Positions 42,080 to 50,171 of a stretch of 61,930 nucleotides of DNA are shown here, piece by piece. The stretch covers positions 1-61,930 of the forward strand of contig JBBDRV010000010.1 of NCBI GenBank assembly GCA_040905285.1, read 5' to 3'. The stretch comes from JBBDRV01 sp040905285. Its GTDB lineage: Bacteria > Bacteroidota > Rhodothermia > Balneolales > Balneolaceae. The notes beneath the pieces were generated by a model. It worked only from the letters and a program-made list of their open reading frames with translations. It made no database searches and was not told the DNA's origin. Positions within the stretch are counted from its first letter, which is position 1. The number at the start of each line of letters is the position of its first letter. A program made the position numbers and the translations under genes.

Positions 42080-43510
42080 CTACGGAAAAGGGGACTCTTC
42101 ATTTTCGTTCTGATAGCGGATATACCGCTCCGGTAATTCAAAGAACCTTTCGCCGGGAATATCGGGCAGCCGCGCCTGCTGAATTTCAGGTTGCACCGGC
42201 CTGAGTTCCGGATCCCACCTGAATCCGGACAACCGGCGGTCGATATTTTCGGGATCTTCAGGTAAATGAGATCCTTCGATATTTCTGGACGCCTTGAATT
42301 GAGCCAGCTCCCCGTTTAAAAACCGGATCGTGCTGGGACCGGCCGCTATAAGGTCAATCAGCCCGTCCGGTTCCTCTTCTTCATCCTTCAGGTGAAATAT
42401 CAGTTCACTGTTGTCAAAGACAACGATGGAGTCTATTTCTCCATTTTCGAAGTACGCGTGCAGGGTATCCCCCTTCATCTGGTTCAGCCGTCCTGTCAGA
42501 CTGTCTTCCTGTACGGCAACGGGAAGAACATAGGATGTGAGAAAGCGAATTTCATCATCTTCAAGCAGCGCTTCTATGTAAGGGCCCGTCAGCTGTATCC
42601 TCTCCTGCCAGGCCACCGGACTGGAGATCAGCCTGAACTGTTCCAGGTCACTTCTGTACAGTGCCGTATCAGCGACGGCGGAGAAGGCGCCGGACCAGAT
42701 GCTGACATCCCGGTAGGCATTGATATAGTCAGCTGTGTCTGTTTCTGTCGCTTCTATGATCTGTGAAGTGATATGGGAGGTGTCTGTTCCCGATTCATTG
42801 ACCTGCATCATCCATGCGTTGCCCGAAAGCAGTCTGTATCCTGCGGAGTCTGCTTCAAGGTAGTCCCCCGCCAACGTGATATCCTCTTCAAAATCCTCTG
42901 CGTAGACCCTGTCGTAAAGCCTGTAAAAATCTGTTTCACGATTCATATACAGGGAGTCGGCTTCCAGGTATTGTGTCGAGTCGGAGAGCTGGACATTGCC
43001 GCGGAAAAAGGCGATGTCCGTATTCTGGAAATAATAGCCGTCATCCGCCAGCAGCACCCCCCGGTCATCTTCAAAACGCACGCGGGAGTTGAAGAGAGCC
43101 GAATCCAGCACCCTGTCGTAATCGACTGATTCACTGAAGAGTATGTTTTGTTCTGAAAGGATGATAACCCGCCCGCGGAATTCGCTGAAACCTGTTTGTG
43201 TATTGTGAAACAGGGTGTCAGCCCATACGATATCCTGTTCCGATTCTATCTGGATATTGAAGGCGCGGATCATATCACGGGTTTCAAACTGGTAGACACT
43301 GTCCGCGTTCATAGTCATCCCGTCTGTCGACAGCTGTATATTTCCGATTAGCTTTCGCACAGGTTCACCGTCTATGGTACCGCCTTCTGCCCTGTCCGCG
43401 TTAAGTATGGTGATCTGTTCCTGGGCATAACCGGCCGGTGCCCCCCAGGCGGCAGTAACGAGAAGGAGTGTGAAAAGCAGATTGATTTTTGCCGGATTGA
43501 CTTTATTCAA
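42080..43510 (-). CDS. OstA/LptA-like LPS transport protein
   Basis: A 476-residue exported protein of the Bacteroidota OstA-like type. The pattern of repeated short beta-strands (GNIQLSTDGMTMNADSVY, GDYLEADSAGYRLLSGN, DSLYMNRETDFYRLYDRVYAED) is the LptA/OstA jellyroll fold, which forms the periplasmic bridge for lipopolysaccharide. It lacks the large C-terminal barrel of LptD, so it is an extended LptA-like protein rather than LptD. The start is taken as TTG at 43510: it overlaps the lptC stop as TTGA and directly precedes a clear signal peptide (INLLFTLLLVTAAWGAPAGYAQ). An ATG-type start further upstream (43657) lies within lptC and would add a His-rich nonsense stretch. It is co-transcribed with lptC. 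Confidence 0.85.
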   Translation of the reverse strand: MNKVNPAKINLLFTLLLVTAAWGAPAGYAQEQITILNADRAEGGTIDGEPVRKLIGNIQLSTDGMTMNADSVYQFETRDMIRAFNIQIESEQDIVWADTLFHNTQTGFSEFRGRVIILSEQNILFSESVDYDRVLDSALFNSRVRFEDDRGVLLADDGYYFQNTDIAFFRGNVQLSDSTQYLEADSLYMNRETDFYRLYDRVYAEDFEEDITLAGDYLEADSAGYRLLSGNAWMMQVNESGTDTSHITSQIIEATETDTADYINAYRDVSIWSGAFSAVADTALYRSDLEQFRLISSPVAWQERIQLTGPYIEALLEDDEIRFLTSYVLPVAVQEDSLTGRLNQMKGDTLHAYFENGEIDSIVVFDNSELIFHLKDEEEEPDGLIDLIAAGPSTIRFLNGELAQFKASRNIEGSHLPEDPENIDRRLSGFRWDPELRPVQPEIQQARLPDIPGERFFELPERYIRYQNENEESPFP

Positions 43511-44124
43511 TTGACAATAAGCCTCCCGCGGGGATTGGTGATGACGTATCTGGACAGATCCGTTTTGCCGGTGAAGCCGGTTCCGGAAATGCTGTCGGCA
43601 GGAGTGATGATCGTGACCAGCCGGTCGGATGTGATGTTGTCGGTCTCTTCTGCCCATTTTAGATAGTCGCTCTGCAGCCGGCGGTCGTTAGCGGTTTCCA
43701 CACGTACGGAGTCGTAAAGTTCAAACTCGCCGCTTTCTGCATAGTAGACGGCCCTGTCACTCCACGCCTCTGACTCCAGGGTCCCGGTGGAATCGTAAAT
43801 CTGAACATAGACGGGGCCTTTTATGCGGGTTTCCTCGCCTTCTTCCTGGCGGTGATTAAGGGCATAACTGCCTTCGATCAACACCCGCCGGTGTCCTTCC
43901 TCCAGGAGAGTCATCCGCACATCCCAGCTTTCTGTCGTGGTCAGAAGTGAATCGTGCATGGCGGCACGGACCTGCTCGGCGTCATATTCCGTCAGTTCCC
44001 CGCATGCTGAAAGCAGGAGCCAAAGTACAGCCGGCAGCCACCTTCCCGCGGCCGGTATCCTGCCGCTTGACGGAATAGCGGCATTCTGCGTCTCCGTGTT
44101 CCGGAACGGGCAAAATATGTTCAT
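43507..44124 (-). CDS. lptC: LPS export protein LptC, lipoprotein form
   Basis: A 205-residue LptC-family protein. The N-terminal hydrophobic segment WLPAVLWLLLSAC ends in a lipobox with the lipidated cysteine at 41, so it is a predicted lipoprotein rather than a single-pass membrane protein as in E. coli. The middle has the beta-jellyroll pattern of LptC (GPVYVQIYDSTGTLESEAWSD, GEFELYDSVRVETANDRRLQSDYLKW, here at about 100-160). It would hand LPS from LptB2FG to the OstA-like protein encoded just downstream. The ATG at 44124 overlaps the stop of a candidate repeat-bearing small ORF by four bases. Confidence 0.86.
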   Translation of the reverse strand: MNIFCPFRNTETQNAAIPSSGRIPAAGRWLPAVLWLLLSACGELTEYDAEQVRAAMHDSLLTTTESWDVRMTLLEEGHRRVLIEGSYALNHRQEEGEETRIKGPVYVQIYDSTGTLESEAWSDRAVYYAESGEFELYDSVRVETANDRRLQSDYLKWAEETDNITSDRLVTIITPADSISGTGFTGKTDLSRYVITNPRGRLIVN

Positions 44125-44357
44125 TCTAATTCGTCTATTGATGGGGAAAAATTCTTTACATCCCGGCGCCCGGCATTTACCGGAGGCTGACCACAATTAT
44201 TGCCAACGGCCAGACGGGCATTGCCAACGGGCAGACGGGCATTTTCGTCTCTGCAAGTGTGAGTTGTCGATCCCGAAGCATGAGTTGTCGATCCCGAAGC
44301 ATGAGTTGTCGATCCGGGCACGCAGCTGAAAGCATTTTCTGTCGCAGTCTGAGCCAT
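44121..44357 (-). CDS. Candidate 78-residue ORF with two in-frame 7-residue repeats before lptC
   Basis: It begins 16 bp after the agcS stop with MAQTATENAFSCVPGSTTHA and ends with a TGA overlapping the lptC ATG (ATGA, 44121-44124). It holds GSTTHAS-type units (nearly three) and NARL(P/A)VG units (two), encoded by two separate 21-bp tandem repeats. No homologue is recognised and there is no signal peptide. It may be translated only to couple agcS and lptC, or it may be an untranslated spacer that happens to be open. I could not decide from sequence. Confidence 0.3.
   Translation of the reverse strand: MAQTATENAFSCVPGSTTHASGSTTHASGSTTHTCRDENARLPVGNARLAVGNNCGQPPVNAGRRDVKNFSPSIDELE
44200..44241. 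repeat. 21-bp tandem duplication
   Basis: TTGCCAACGG(C/G)CAGACGGGCA occurs at 44200-44220 and 44221-44241 with one difference, inside the candidate ORF upstream of lptC. Confidence 0.85.
44261..44315. repeat. 21-bp tandem repeat, about 2.6 copies
   Basis: GAGTTGTCGATCCCGAAGCA plus T is repeated from 44261, 44282 and (partly) 44303. It has the same 21-bp period as the neighbouring but unrelated repeat at 44200-44241. Confidence 0.9.
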
Positions 44358-44373
44358 GGATCGTGTCCGTTTC

Positions 44374-46002
44374 TTATACTTCGGTATTCTCGAAGTACTT
44401 TTTCGTCAGGTTATATGCGACCCCGGACAGGGCGAAAAGGGCAACGATGTTAAAAAATGCCATTAACCCAAGCATTACATCGCCAAAAGCCCAGATTGTG
44501 GTAAGGGTAACGACCGATCCCACAAAGTGCATGATTACAAATGCAATACGATACCAGAAGATCGACCTAAAGCCGAAAAGATACTGGGCAGACCTGTCCC
44601 CATAGTAGCTCCAGCTGATGGATGTGGAAATGGCGAACAGCAGAACCGCAAAAGTGACCAGGAATCCACCCCCGGGAAAGAGAGGGGAGAGGCCTATTTC
44701 AAATGCCCTGGACGTCAGGGGGGCTCCGTTTTCAACCACACCGCCATAGAGCCTGTTGATTTCCGTCCCATCGCCGGAGATGACCAGAGGGCTTTCACCG
44801 ACGCCTTCGATGTGGCCATTGAAGGGAACGGTCCGGCGGACATCTGTGAACATCGTGTCCACGTCCACATCATAGCGCAGCATCCGGCCATTCAGGGGAA
44901 CTCCCTCTTCAAACCGGAGTATGGACGGGTCTCCGGCCTGTTCGACAGTATAGGTGATCGTTCCGTCAGCAGGATTGACAGCCGCCGGATGATACATGTC
45001 CCAGGCGCCCGTGGTAACAATGACAAGGCCGGTGATGGAGCAGACGATCAGCGTGTCGATGAACGGCTCGAGCAGGGCGACAACCCCTTCCCGGACGGGC
45101 TGGTCTGTTTTTGCAGCAGAATGGGCGATCGGAGCCGACCCCTGTCCCGCTTCATTTGAAAACAGTCCCCGCTGGACTCCGTAACTGAGGGTGAAAATGA
45201 ACGCTCCCGAGCCCACGCCGAGAACGCCGGCCTGCGGACTGAAAGCCTGGCTGATAATCACCCCGAGGGATGGCAGGATCTGTCCGTAGTGCATCAGAAG
45301 GATCATCAGGCCGGTAAGCACATAGAGTGTTGCCATAAATGGCACCAGTCTTGCCGTTACATACCCGATCCGCCTGATCCCGCCAAGGATGACCGCTGCA
45401 ACCAGACCGGCAGTTATAAAGCCGGTGATGGCCACCGGGATCTGAAAATCACTGTTCATCACATCTGCGACGGTATTGGCCTGTACGGCATTTCCTGTAA
45501 GGAAAGCACAGATTGCAGCTGCCAGGGAGAAAGCGACGGCAAGCCACTTCCAGTTGGGCCCGAGTCCCTGTTCGATATAATACATGGGTCCCCCCGACAC
45601 GGACCCGTCCGGATTTGTCCTGCGGAAATTTTGCGCCAGTGTCACTTCCGTATATTTGATGGCCATGCCGAGAATGGCCGTAACCCACATCCAGAAAAGG
45701 GCGCCGGGACCGCCATAGTGGATGGCCAGGGCCACGCCCGCTATGTTGCCGATACCGACAGTAGCCGAAAGGGCCGTGCTCAAAGCCTGAAAGTGATTGA
45801 TATCCCCTTCATCATCAGGATCGTCATAGTGGCCTGTAACCACTTTCAATCCATGCCTGAATTGCGTTACCTGAATAAAACCCAGTCTGAACGTGATGAA
45901 TATGCCGTAGGCCAGCAGAATTACAACCATGGCCGGCATGGCTTCCGGTGTATTCCATATCAGATTTTCCAGCCGGGAAATAAGTTGATCGAACAGGTTC
46001 AT
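44374..46002 (-). CDS. Sodium:alanine/glycine symporter family protein
   Basis: A 542-residue AGCS-family (alanine or glycine:cation symporter) transporter. Signature segments include FQALSTALSATVGIGNIAGVA, GPGALFWMWVTAILGMAIKY, GGPMYYIEQGLG and GLFSNEAGQGSAPIAH, across about ten hydrophobic helices. Between about residues 320 and 425 there is a long hydrophilic insertion (including LRFEEGVPLNGRMLRYDVDV and GHIEGVGESPLVISGDGTE) that E. coli-type members lack; similar insertions occur in some marine and Bacteroidota members. The likely substrate is alanine or glycine with sodium, inferred from family. It is transcribed toward lptC and diverges from the HU gene. Confidence 0.92.
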   Translation of the reverse strand: MNLFDQLISRLENLIWNTPEAMPAMVVILLAYGIFITFRLGFIQVTQFRHGLKVVTGHYDDPDDEGDINHFQALSTALSATVGIGNIAGVALAIHYGGPGALFWMWVTAILGMAIKYTEVTLAQNFRRTNPDGSVSGGPMYYIEQGLGPNWKWLAVAFSLAAAICAFLTGNAVQANTVADVMNSDFQIPVAITGFITAGLVAAVILGGIRRIGYVTARLVPFMATLYVLTGLMILLMHYGQILPSLGVIISQAFSPQAGVLGVGSGAFIFTLSYGVQRGLFSNEAGQGSAPIAHSAAKTDQPVREGVVALLEPFIDTLIVCSITGLVIVTTGAWDMYHPAAVNPADGTITYTVEQAGDPSILRFEEGVPLNGRMLRYDVDVDTMFTDVRRTVPFNGHIEGVGESPLVISGDGTEINRLYGGVVENGAPLTSRAFEIGLSPLFPGGGFLVTFAVLLFAISTSISWSYYGDRSAQYLFGFRSIFWYRIAFVIMHFVGSVVTLTTIWAFGDVMLGLMAFFNIVALFALSGVAYNLTKKYFENTEV

Positions 46003-46169
46003 GCGCTCAGGTTAAGGCGATTTTCTTTCCAGACCGAATGTACTAAAAGTTTCAGGAGAATTACAGGGTTTATCCCTGCCGGGGATCGGAGACTGCAGAA
46101 AGGCGGGCGGGCAGTGTCAGTACAGCAGGTTTTTAAAAAGGCCGGGATTTCCGAAACCTATTTCCCTTT

Positions 46170-46215
46170 TAGTTTGTTTATTGAAGCGCAATAGATTATC
46201 AGATAGTTTGTTTAT
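46170..46215. repeat. Direct repeat TAGTTTGTTTAT upstream of the HU gene
   Basis: Perfect 12-bp copies lie at 46170-46181 and 46204-46215, 34 bp apart, about 55-100 bp before the HU start. Each contains TTTG, as in Bacteroidota promoters, but the spacing does not match the consensus. No gene is seen in the 267-bp gap between agcS and HU. Confidence 0.6.
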
Positions 46216-46269
46216 ACGTTCAACCGTAACCAGTGTTAGAAGTTTTAATCTTAATCAATATCAAAAGCC

Positions 46270-46563
46270 ATGACCAAAGCTGATATAGTTGACATCATAT
46301 CATCTACTACCGGTTTAACCAAAGTTGAAACAGAAGCTGTTGTCAAAGGGTTTATGGAGACTGTTATAGATGCTATGAAAAAAGGTGAAACGATTGAATT
46401 GCGGGGCTTCGGCAGCTTTAAAGTAGTGAAGAGAGCCCAGCGGGTCGCCCGTAACCCCAAAACCAACGAAGAAGTTATTGTGCCGGAGCAGTATATGCCG
46501 ACGCTTAAAATTTCCAGGGATTTCAAGGAAGCGGTCAATGAGTCGATGCAGGAAAAGCAATAG
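46270..46563 (+). CDS. HU/IHF-family DNA-binding protein
   Basis: A 97-residue histone-like protein. It starts MTKADIVDIISSTTGLTKVE, has the helical dimer body, then ELRGFGSFKVVKRAQRVARN and PKTNEEVIVPEQ with the beta-arm, including the conserved RNPKT, which contacts the minor groove. The length and lack of additional domains fit HU (nucleoid compaction) rather than a specialised IHF subunit, but the two cannot be separated reliably by eye. It is a single gene with its own AT-rich upstream region. Confidence 0.94.
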   Translation: MTKADIVDIISSTTGLTKVETEAVVKGFMETVIDAMKKGETIELRGFGSFKVVKRAQRVARNPKTNEEVIVPEQYMPTLKISRDFKEAVNESMQEKQ

Positions 46564-46766
46564 GCTTTTATCTGACCTGTCCTGTTGACACCTGTTGTCT
46601 TGTTGATACCTGTACTTTTTGACACCTGCCTGTGCCTGTGCCGCAGATTCCTGACCGGAACCGCAGTGATTCCGGATACGGGAGAGCGTGCCGCAGATGA
46701 CCCCTGCCCAGGGTTCCCAATACAAAGATTAATCCGGACAGCTACCTGCCCGGTCAATCACCCGGT
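46564..46766. other. Gene-free gap with scattered GACACCTG/GATACCTG repeats
   Basis: The gap between convergent HU and the protease/propeller gene contains GTTGACACCTG, GTTGATACCTG and TTTGACACCTG within 46583-46630. These resemble the 9-mer TTATACCTG found as an array at 58883. No terminator hairpin is obvious. Confidence 0.5.
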
Positions 46767-49700
46767 TCAAAAATCAATATTGATTGAAATATAGTGAATC
46801 GGCCTGCTCCTGAAACCGTCGCGGTCATAAGCCCATCCGGCATCGTATCTGAAAGGGAGGCCGAGAAAGATCGTCCGGAGTCCGAAACCCGCACCGATCA
46901 GAATATCCCCGTCCAGATAGTACGCCACATCATCTCCTTCCTGTGGCCCGTTTTCCCGGGGAAGTCCGGTATCCGGATTGAGATAGACCTCTTCTCTCCG
47001 GGATACCCGGAATTCAAGTTCGGCCGGCTTTTGATGATAGACAATGGGTTCCCCGGTGGCACCGTCCACATACCGTGAATAGTTGATATTGAATCCCCAT
47101 GCCGAACCGGCATCCAAAAAGGCAATGCCTGTAATATTGTATAGCGGCAAAATGGGGATAGGTCCCGGCAGTACGGCAGCAAAAAGCGGAAACCTGAATT
47201 CAGCATTCAGGAGGGTGAACTTATCTCCGTAGAGCGTGTTGAATTCATGTCCCCTGAGAGGCGTGGCAGGTTGCGTGAAAAACGTGTCCGCAAGTCTTTC
47301 AAACGGTATCTCATTGTCCGACCAGCGCTGATTGATCCAGCCGAGCATTCCACCCATAAAGAATGTCTGGGAATCCGGTCCGTAGGAAGCCGCACCGCTG
47401 CCGCGCAGACCGATGGAATAACCCGATCCCAGATCCAGGTATCGCCTGTAGTCCCCGAGCACGGAGACAAACTGCGGGGAGTCCGGCAGGGCGGGGGGAC
47501 TTCCCGACAGGCGGATCGAATAACGGTTGCCGCCCCTCGGGGTGATAAATCCGGGAATTGTGTAATCTGCGGTATAAGTGACCTGTGGATAAAGAAAGGT
47601 GGATGTCTCGCTGACCAGGTCGCGTTCCCCCGACCCCCTTACCGAGCTGAAATCCCTCGAGATCCCGATCCAGGATGCACCGTAATCCAGCCTTTCAAAG
47701 CGGTTGAACGGATACTGAAATTCCAGCCCTGCGCCGTAGGTTCTGAACCGGAGCAGTTCTCCAAAAAAGGTCTGGTAATTTCTGGACTGATGAAAAATGT
47801 TGACCATATAGTTGGTCCTCTCCCGGAAAAATCCGTACTGCAGTACATAGTCACTGTCCCTGAGATCAAAAACGAGATTGGTGCCGAGGGAGATCCGGTG
47901 ATTTCCGAAAAGGTCGCTGAGGGAGATCATGGCGAATGCCGAGCCTCCGTAATAGGTGTCAACCTGACCGGCTGCGTAGGTGATGTCCGGTGAGAAGGAG
48001 AGGCGGTAACGCTTGGGCTGGTAACGCCCGTCCTCTGTCAGATTATTGCTGGGCTGGAACTGCCCGGGGTCATCCCTCAGGTCCAGGGTCGTATCCCTTA
48101 CGACAGCATCCCCGAATACATAATTGCGGAAATCGATATCGTCGGTTTCCTCTTCAGTGTCATCGGTGTCAATGTCATCGGTGTCATCGGATTCCGGCTC
48201 ATCAGATGCGGCATCCATTGCATTTCCGATATCCGGCAGTTGAACAGCCAGTGGATCCCTGACCACCACGACATTGCCGCTTTCCCTGCGGTTAATCATC
48301 TGCATGGCATATCCTGTAGCGGGAACACGTTCAGTGACCGGTTCGGTTGCACGACGCTCAGCCCAGTAATTGGGGGCCGGCTCCGTATCCAGCCGGCTGT
48401 CAAAGGGGTTCCTCATCAGAAACAGGTCGAGATAACCTTCATTCAGGCCATTGAAGGCTAGCCGGCTTCCGTCATCGGAAATTGAAATCTGATTGATGCC
48501 TGTGCGTACATTTGTCAGCGGTATTCCCGTGCCGCTGTCGAAATTGTATTCGTAGATATTCGGTATTCCGTTCTGGTCTGAAATGTAGACCAGCCTGCCC
48601 TCGCGGGTAAGGTCCGGCTGGCTTTCAGTCCAGGACGTTTCCGTCAGCCTCTGTATTCTGTCGGAACCCAGCCGGATGGAATAAAGATCCGACTGGTAGG
48701 ACGACTCATGTTGCAGGATCGAATACCCTGCCAGATACTCTCCCGGACGCAGGCGGTCCCCCCGGTTCGACACAAAGTAGACTGTTTCGGAATCGGGCCC
48801 CCAGGCAGGCTCCCTGTTTGTGAAAACATCCCTGGTGAGATCAGTCAGCTCCTCCGTTTCCAGATCATAGACAAAGATGCTTTGATATCCGCCCCTGTTT
48901 CCGTCAAAGGCGATTTTGGTCCCGTCCGGCGACCATGCCACAGAGGCCATGGCGTCAATGTCCGGAAACCGGACGATCTGCAGCTCACCCGTTTCATACT
49001 CGACCATTCCCAGGTGGTAGGAACCTTCCGACTGGGTTGACAGGGCAATCCTCCTGCCGTCCGGCGACCAGGACAGGTTTGGGTTCAGGATATTCAGCGA
49101 CTCGAACATCGGGCTGTCTTCACCGCGCACGATGGTGCTGAGGTGTTCTCCGGTGGAGGTGCTTAATACGATGACGTCGAATACTCCCCGGCGGTTCGAA
49201 ATGAAAGCCACTCTGTCGCCCTGGGGTGAAATGGTCGGGCTGGTGTTGTACGTGCCGGTCCGCCTGCGTTCGGAAATCCTTCCGGCCGTCTGGTCCAGAG
49301 CCTGTCTTTCGGCCACTTCGGGTGAATAGCGGCGCTGCAGACTGTCGTTCCACCGTTCTCCAAGTTCTTCAATGGTGAGTCCGGTGGACCGGGTGAGGGC
49401 TGTCTCAACACTTCTGGTCTGCCGGAGGCGCTGTAGAATTTCGGTGATCTTGGACCGGCCGTATTCCTCTTCTATAAAATTCCAGAAGGACTGTCCGCCG
49501 CGATAGGCAAAAAAACCGCCCAGCTGGGGTAACGGCGGCAGGTAGTCGTTGATGATGGCATCCCGGATATACATGTCGGACTGGGTATCCCATCCGAGGG
49601 CCAGGTATTCGGCAAGCCCTTCTTCAAACCACAGCGGGATCTGCAGTTGAATGTTGTTGCGCATAATTGACTGAATTCCGCCGCCGTAGTACATGTCGTT

Positions 49701-50156
49701 GACAAAAGCGTGCATAAGCTCATGCTGCAGGGTCCGCCTGAAATCGGCATAATCACCCATAAAAGGCTGTGTCATCCGGTTCTGGAACTTGTCTGTCACA
49801 CCCCCGATGCCCTGGGCGTCGACAGGAAGATCCACTACATTGGTCTGCGAAAAGTCACTGTGGGAGTCATATATAATGACGGGGATACGGTCGGTAAGCG
49901 TATGGCCGAAATCTTCCATAAGCTGCTTGAGACCGGATTCAACAGACTCAGCAGTGAACTGGGCCAGGTGATAATTTTTTTCATTGTAATAGTATATATC
50001 AAAATGTTCAGTTTCGATATAACGCCAGTCGAAATCTTCATACTGTACCCTGTTTTTTCCAAATACAAAGAATTGGGAAACGGCCTGCTCGGCGAAAGCC
50101 AGCCCCGAAACAATGAACAACAGAGTAAGAACGGATATCTTTTGTACGATCCTCAT
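46767..50156 (-). CDS. Large exported protein: gluzincin-type protease, TolB-like propeller and outer-membrane barrel
   Basis: An 1129-residue protein with a signal peptide (MRIVQKISVLTLLFIVSGLA). Domain 1 (about 30-280) is a peptidase-MA-like metalloprotease with HELMH (145-149) and the third ligand region WFEEGLAEY (Glu179). Domain 2 (about 300-600) is a beta-propeller of PD40/TolB-type repeats (YNTSPTISPQGDRVAFISNR, LSWSPDGRRIALSTQ, VAWSPDGTKIAFDGNRGG, PAWGPDSETVYFVSNRGD). A very acidic linker (about 655-685) leads to domain 3 (about 720-1129), aromatic-rich strands like an Omp85/surface-antigen barrel. It ends in aromatic Phe-rich strand sequence, as outer-membrane barrels do. Function is unknown; it suggests a surface- or periplasm-facing protease anchored in the outer membrane. 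It is last in aroK-aroB-tamB-rnr. Confidence 0.85.
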   Translation of the reverse strand: MRIVQKISVLTLLFIVSGLAFAEQAVSQFFVFGKNRVQYEDFDWRYIETEHFDIYYYNEKNYHLAQFTAESVESGLKQLMEDFGHTLTDRIPVIIYDSHSDFSQTNVVDLPVDAQGIGGVTDKFQNRMTQPFMGDYADFRRTLQHELMHAFVNDMYYGGGIQSIMRNNIQLQIPLWFEEGLAEYLALGWDTQSDMYIRDAIINDYLPPLPQLGGFFAYRGGQSFWNFIEEEYGRSKITEILQRLRQTRSVETALTRSTGLTIEELGERWNDSLQRRYSPEVAERQALDQTAGRISERRRTGTYNTSPTISPQGDRVAFISNRRGVFDVIVLSTSTGEHLSTIVRGEDSPMFESLNILNPNLSWSPDGRRIALSTQSEGSYHLGMVEYETGELQIVRFPDIDAMASVAWSPDGTKIAFDGNRGGYQSIFVYDLETEELTDLTRDVFTNREPAWGPDSETVYFVSNRGDRLRPGEYLAGYSILQHESSYQSDLYSIRLGSDRIQRLTETSWTESQPDLTREGRLVYISDQNGIPNIYEYNFDSGTGIPLTNVRTGINQISISDDGSRLAFNGLNEGYLDLFLMRNPFDSRLDTEPAPNYWAERRATEPVTERVPATGYAMQMINRRESGNVVVVRDPLAVQLPDIGNAMDAASDEPESDDTDDIDTDDTEEETDDIDFRNYVFGDAVVRDTTLDLRDDPGQFQPSNNLTEDGRYQPKRYRLSFSPDITYAAGQVDTYYGGSAFAMISLSDLFGNHRISLGTNLVFDLRDSDYVLQYGFFRERTNYMVNIFHQSRNYQTFFGELLRFRTYGAGLEFQYPFNRFERLDYGASWIGISRDFSSVRGSGERDLVSETSTFLYPQVTYTADYTIPGFITPRGGNRYSIRLSGSPPALPDSPQFVSVLGDYRRYLDLGSGYSIGLRGSGAASYGPDSQTFFMGGMLGWINQRWSDNEIPFERLADTFFTQPATPLRGHEFNTLYGDKFTLLNAEFRFPLFAAVLPGPIPILPLYNITGIAFLDAGSAWGFNINYSRYVDGATGEPIVYHQKPAELEFRVSRREEVYLNPDTGLPRENGPQEGDDVAYYLDGDILIGAGFGLRTIFLGLPFRYDAGWAYDRDGFRSRPIHYISINIDF

Positions 50157-50171
50157 ACCTTCAAGCCATAG

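Noticed and set aside
43511..43657. A longer OstA-like protein starting at 43657
   Set aside because: The added residues are His/Arg-rich, come from inside lptC in another frame, and precede the signal peptide. The TTG at 43510 coupled to the lptC stop is more natural.
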